Part shown: piece after piece, positions 62,682-64,000 of the stretch
How the letters are laid out: every line of letters starts with the position of its first letter
How positions within the stretch are numbered: position 1 is the stretch's first letter
NCBI GenBank assembly: GCA_000525675.1
Contig: CP002190.1
Span: 1,426,001 to 1,490,000, forward strand
Direction of reading: 5' to 3'
DNA: 64,000 nt
Source: Bdellovibrio bacteriovorus W
GTDB taxonomy: Bacteria > Bdellovibrionota > Bdellovibrionia > Bdellovibrionales > Bdellovibrionaceae
Notes under the pieces: generated by a model
What the model was told of the DNA's origin: nothing
The model's input: the letters and a program-made list of their open reading frames with translations, nothing else
The model's database searches: none
Translations under genes and position numbers: made by a program

Positions 62682-64000
62682 TTAAACAAGGGTTGGCTCT
62701 GGATTGATTTTCTGAAGAAGCAATTGCTCTTCTTCTTTCGTGTTTGTGACAATCATCAAGTCATCTTCAGACTCAAGCATAGTGCTCCCACGAGGGATGA
62801 ACTTCTTTCCTTTGCGATTGATAAAAATAATCAAAATACCTTCAGGTAAGTTTAAATCCACCACATGTTTCCCAATCCATGGAGAATTAGGTGGAATTGG
62901 GAATGAAAGAATATTTGCAAACGCGTTAATGTCCGTAGTCGGGGCCATGTGAGTAGCAGGGATTGACTCGGGAGTTTCTTTCGGAGTCTCAAGAAGGCCT
63001 AGCCAGCGTGCGACAGGCTTAATGGTAGAGCCCTGAAGGAGTACTGATGTGATAACGATAAAGAAGACGAGATTGAAAATGTAGTCAGCCTTTTGAGCTT
63101 TCGCCACAAATGGAAAAGTCGCCAAAATAATCGGTACAGATCCACGAAGGCCAACCCAAGATATAAGAAGCTTTTCCTTGAAATTGAATTTTGAAAAATA
63201 CATGAATACGAAGATCGTTGCAGGACGAGCTACGATAATAAGGAACGCAGAAATAAGAAGACCTTCACCAATCACTGGAGGAAGGCGCGACGGGAAAACC
63301 AGAAGCCCTAAGGTGATGAACATCGTAATTTGCATCAACCAAGCGATCCCATCGTGGAATATCATGGTTGAACGTTTGGAAACAAAGGATTGGTCAGAGA
63401 GGAAAATCCCGCAGATGTAAACTGCAAGGAAGCCATTGGCCCCCACCTTGTCGCTAAGAAGATATAAAAGCATGACAAGAGCTAGAGAAAGGACTGGGTA
63501 GAGACCTTCGTACTCAAGCTTGATGCGGTTAAATAGCCAACCCATAAGGCGCGCGGCAAAGAAACCAACAACACCCGCCATGATAAACTGAGTAACCACC
63601 TTTAAGGCCATGGCGGCGCCAGAAAATTCAGAAGTCTCCAGTAGCTGCAAGCAGAGCACTGTTAACATTACAGCCATGGGGTCATTCGAACCGGATTCAA
63701 ACTCTAAGAGGGGAGCGAGGTTGCCTTTGAGTTGCCCATGCTTGGTTCTAAGGGCTGCAAAGACGGCCGCGGCATCTGTGGAACTGATGATGCTGCCTAA
63801 GAGGAAGCTTTCAACCCAACTCCACTTTAAGAGCCAGTGTACAAAGACTCCGGTAATAACTGTGGTCAGAATTACACCGAAGGATGCTAGAACCAGTCCC
63901 GTTTTCATGATGGGGCGGATGCGTTTGATATTGGTGTCGAGTCCTCCAGAAAAGAGGATGTAAATGAGGGCGACCGTACCTAGACTTTGACTGAGAAGGG
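62682..64000 (-). CDS. CPA1-type cation/proton antiporter, C-terminal part (start outside window)
   Basis: A Na+ or K+/H+ antiporter of the NhaP2/CvrA type; the reverse frame is open to the window edge (LGTVALIYILFSGGLDTNIK visible there), so the first helices are missing. About nine hydrophobic segments remain, with GSIISSTDAAAVFAALR and FESGSNDPMAVML carrying conserved acidic residues of the ion path and WVGLRGSVPIILATFP. The C-terminal 90 residues form a TrkA-C (RCK_C) ligand domain (IGKHVVDLNLPEGILIIFIN), which suggests ligand control and a K+ function. Confidence 0.9.
   Translation of the reverse strand, partial: LLSQSLGTVALIYILFSGGLDTNIKRIRPIMKTGLVLASFGVILTTVITGVFVHWLLKWSWVESFLLGSIISSTDAAAVFAALRTKHGQLKGNLAPLLEFESGSNDPMAVMLTVLCLQLLETSEFSGAAMALKVVTQFIMAGVVGFFAARLMGWLFNRIKLEYEGLYPVLSLALVMLLYLLSDKVGANGFLAVYICGIFLSDQSFVSKRSTMIFHDGIAWLMQITMFITLGLLVFPSRLPPVIGEGLLISAFLIIVARPATIFVFMYFSKFNFKEKLLISWVGLRGSVPIILATFPFVAKAQKADYIFNLVFFIVITSVLLQGSTIKPVARWLGLLETPKETPESIPATHMAPTTDINAFANILSFPIPPNSPWIGKHVVDLNLPEGILIIFINRKGKKFIPRGSTMLESEDDLMIVTNTKEEEQLLLQKINPEPTLV

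Noticed and set aside
1-64000. CRISPR arrays, rRNA and tRNA genes
   Set aside because: No regularly spaced repeats with unique spacers, and no rRNA or tRNA landmark sequences were found on reading. The two short tandem arrays (12-bp and 11-bp units) have no spacers.

Overview
The window looks like a chromosomal segment of a Bdellovibrio-like predatory bacterium (Bdellovibrionota). This is inferred from the mix of families: many exported hydrolases and nucleases, DUF3015 and DUF4105 envelope proteins, a membrane MutS-like ATPase, a sigma-54-type promoter, a complete cell-wall recycling set, and GTG/TTG starts with AAGGAG-type ribosome binding sites. Most of the sequence is dense housekeeping DNA with short intergenic gaps and many strong intrinsic terminators. 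No rRNA or tRNA gene and no CRISPR array was seen.

Layout. 1-9.7 kb: 3' end of ileS, trmO, a palindromic repeat, an S9 peptidase lipoprotein, a 12-bp tandem repeat followed by a near-consensus sigma-54 promoter driving a small lipoprotein, a MutS-like membrane ATPase, pgsA, a thioesterase, glpX, a zinc-ribbon protein and a coiled-coil protein. 9.8-21.2 kb: RatA-like protein, aldehyde dehydrogenase, tilS, ftsH, glmM-pdxJ-tsaE, then reverse-strand exported nuclease and hypothetical genes. 21.3-29.4 kb: a structured intergenic region, then one long operon-like run, cysteine desulfurase-mnmA-mtaB-rnc-era-der-transporter, joining tRNA thiolation, RNA processing and ribosome maturation. 29.5-37.1 kb: outer-membrane barrel, glutathione peroxidase, an unknown protein coupled to purB, and the murein-recycling trio ldcA / serine hydrolase / mpl.

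37.1-42.2 kb is different: it looks AT-richer and contains three consecutive damaged genes: a transposase-OrfA-like pseudogene with intact promoter and ribosome binding site, an RHS/YD-repeat protein split by a frameshift and ending at the core without a toxin tip, and a methionine aminopeptidase with one in-frame TAA. It is the most obvious accessory island of the window.

42.2-64 kb returns to ordinary content: DUF4105 and DUF3015 envelope proteins, a uracil-DNA glycosylase, mutS, small conserved proteins, an APP1-like phosphatase, sufE, a secreted trypsin-like protease, a cyclic-nucleotide-binding regulator, the ketone-body genes scoA-scoB-thiolase, an exported DUF4097-like protein, a histone-tail/acidic/Cys-His protein, a second palindromic repeat, an exported HNH nuclease, a double UspA protein, miaB, a bifunctional-nuclease-family protein and the 3' part of a CPA1 antiporter. 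I did not find a clearly new multi-gene system. The best leads are the decay island, the sigma-54 promoter with phased repeats, the candidate structured RNA before the cysteine desulfurase, and the three-part histone-like protein.
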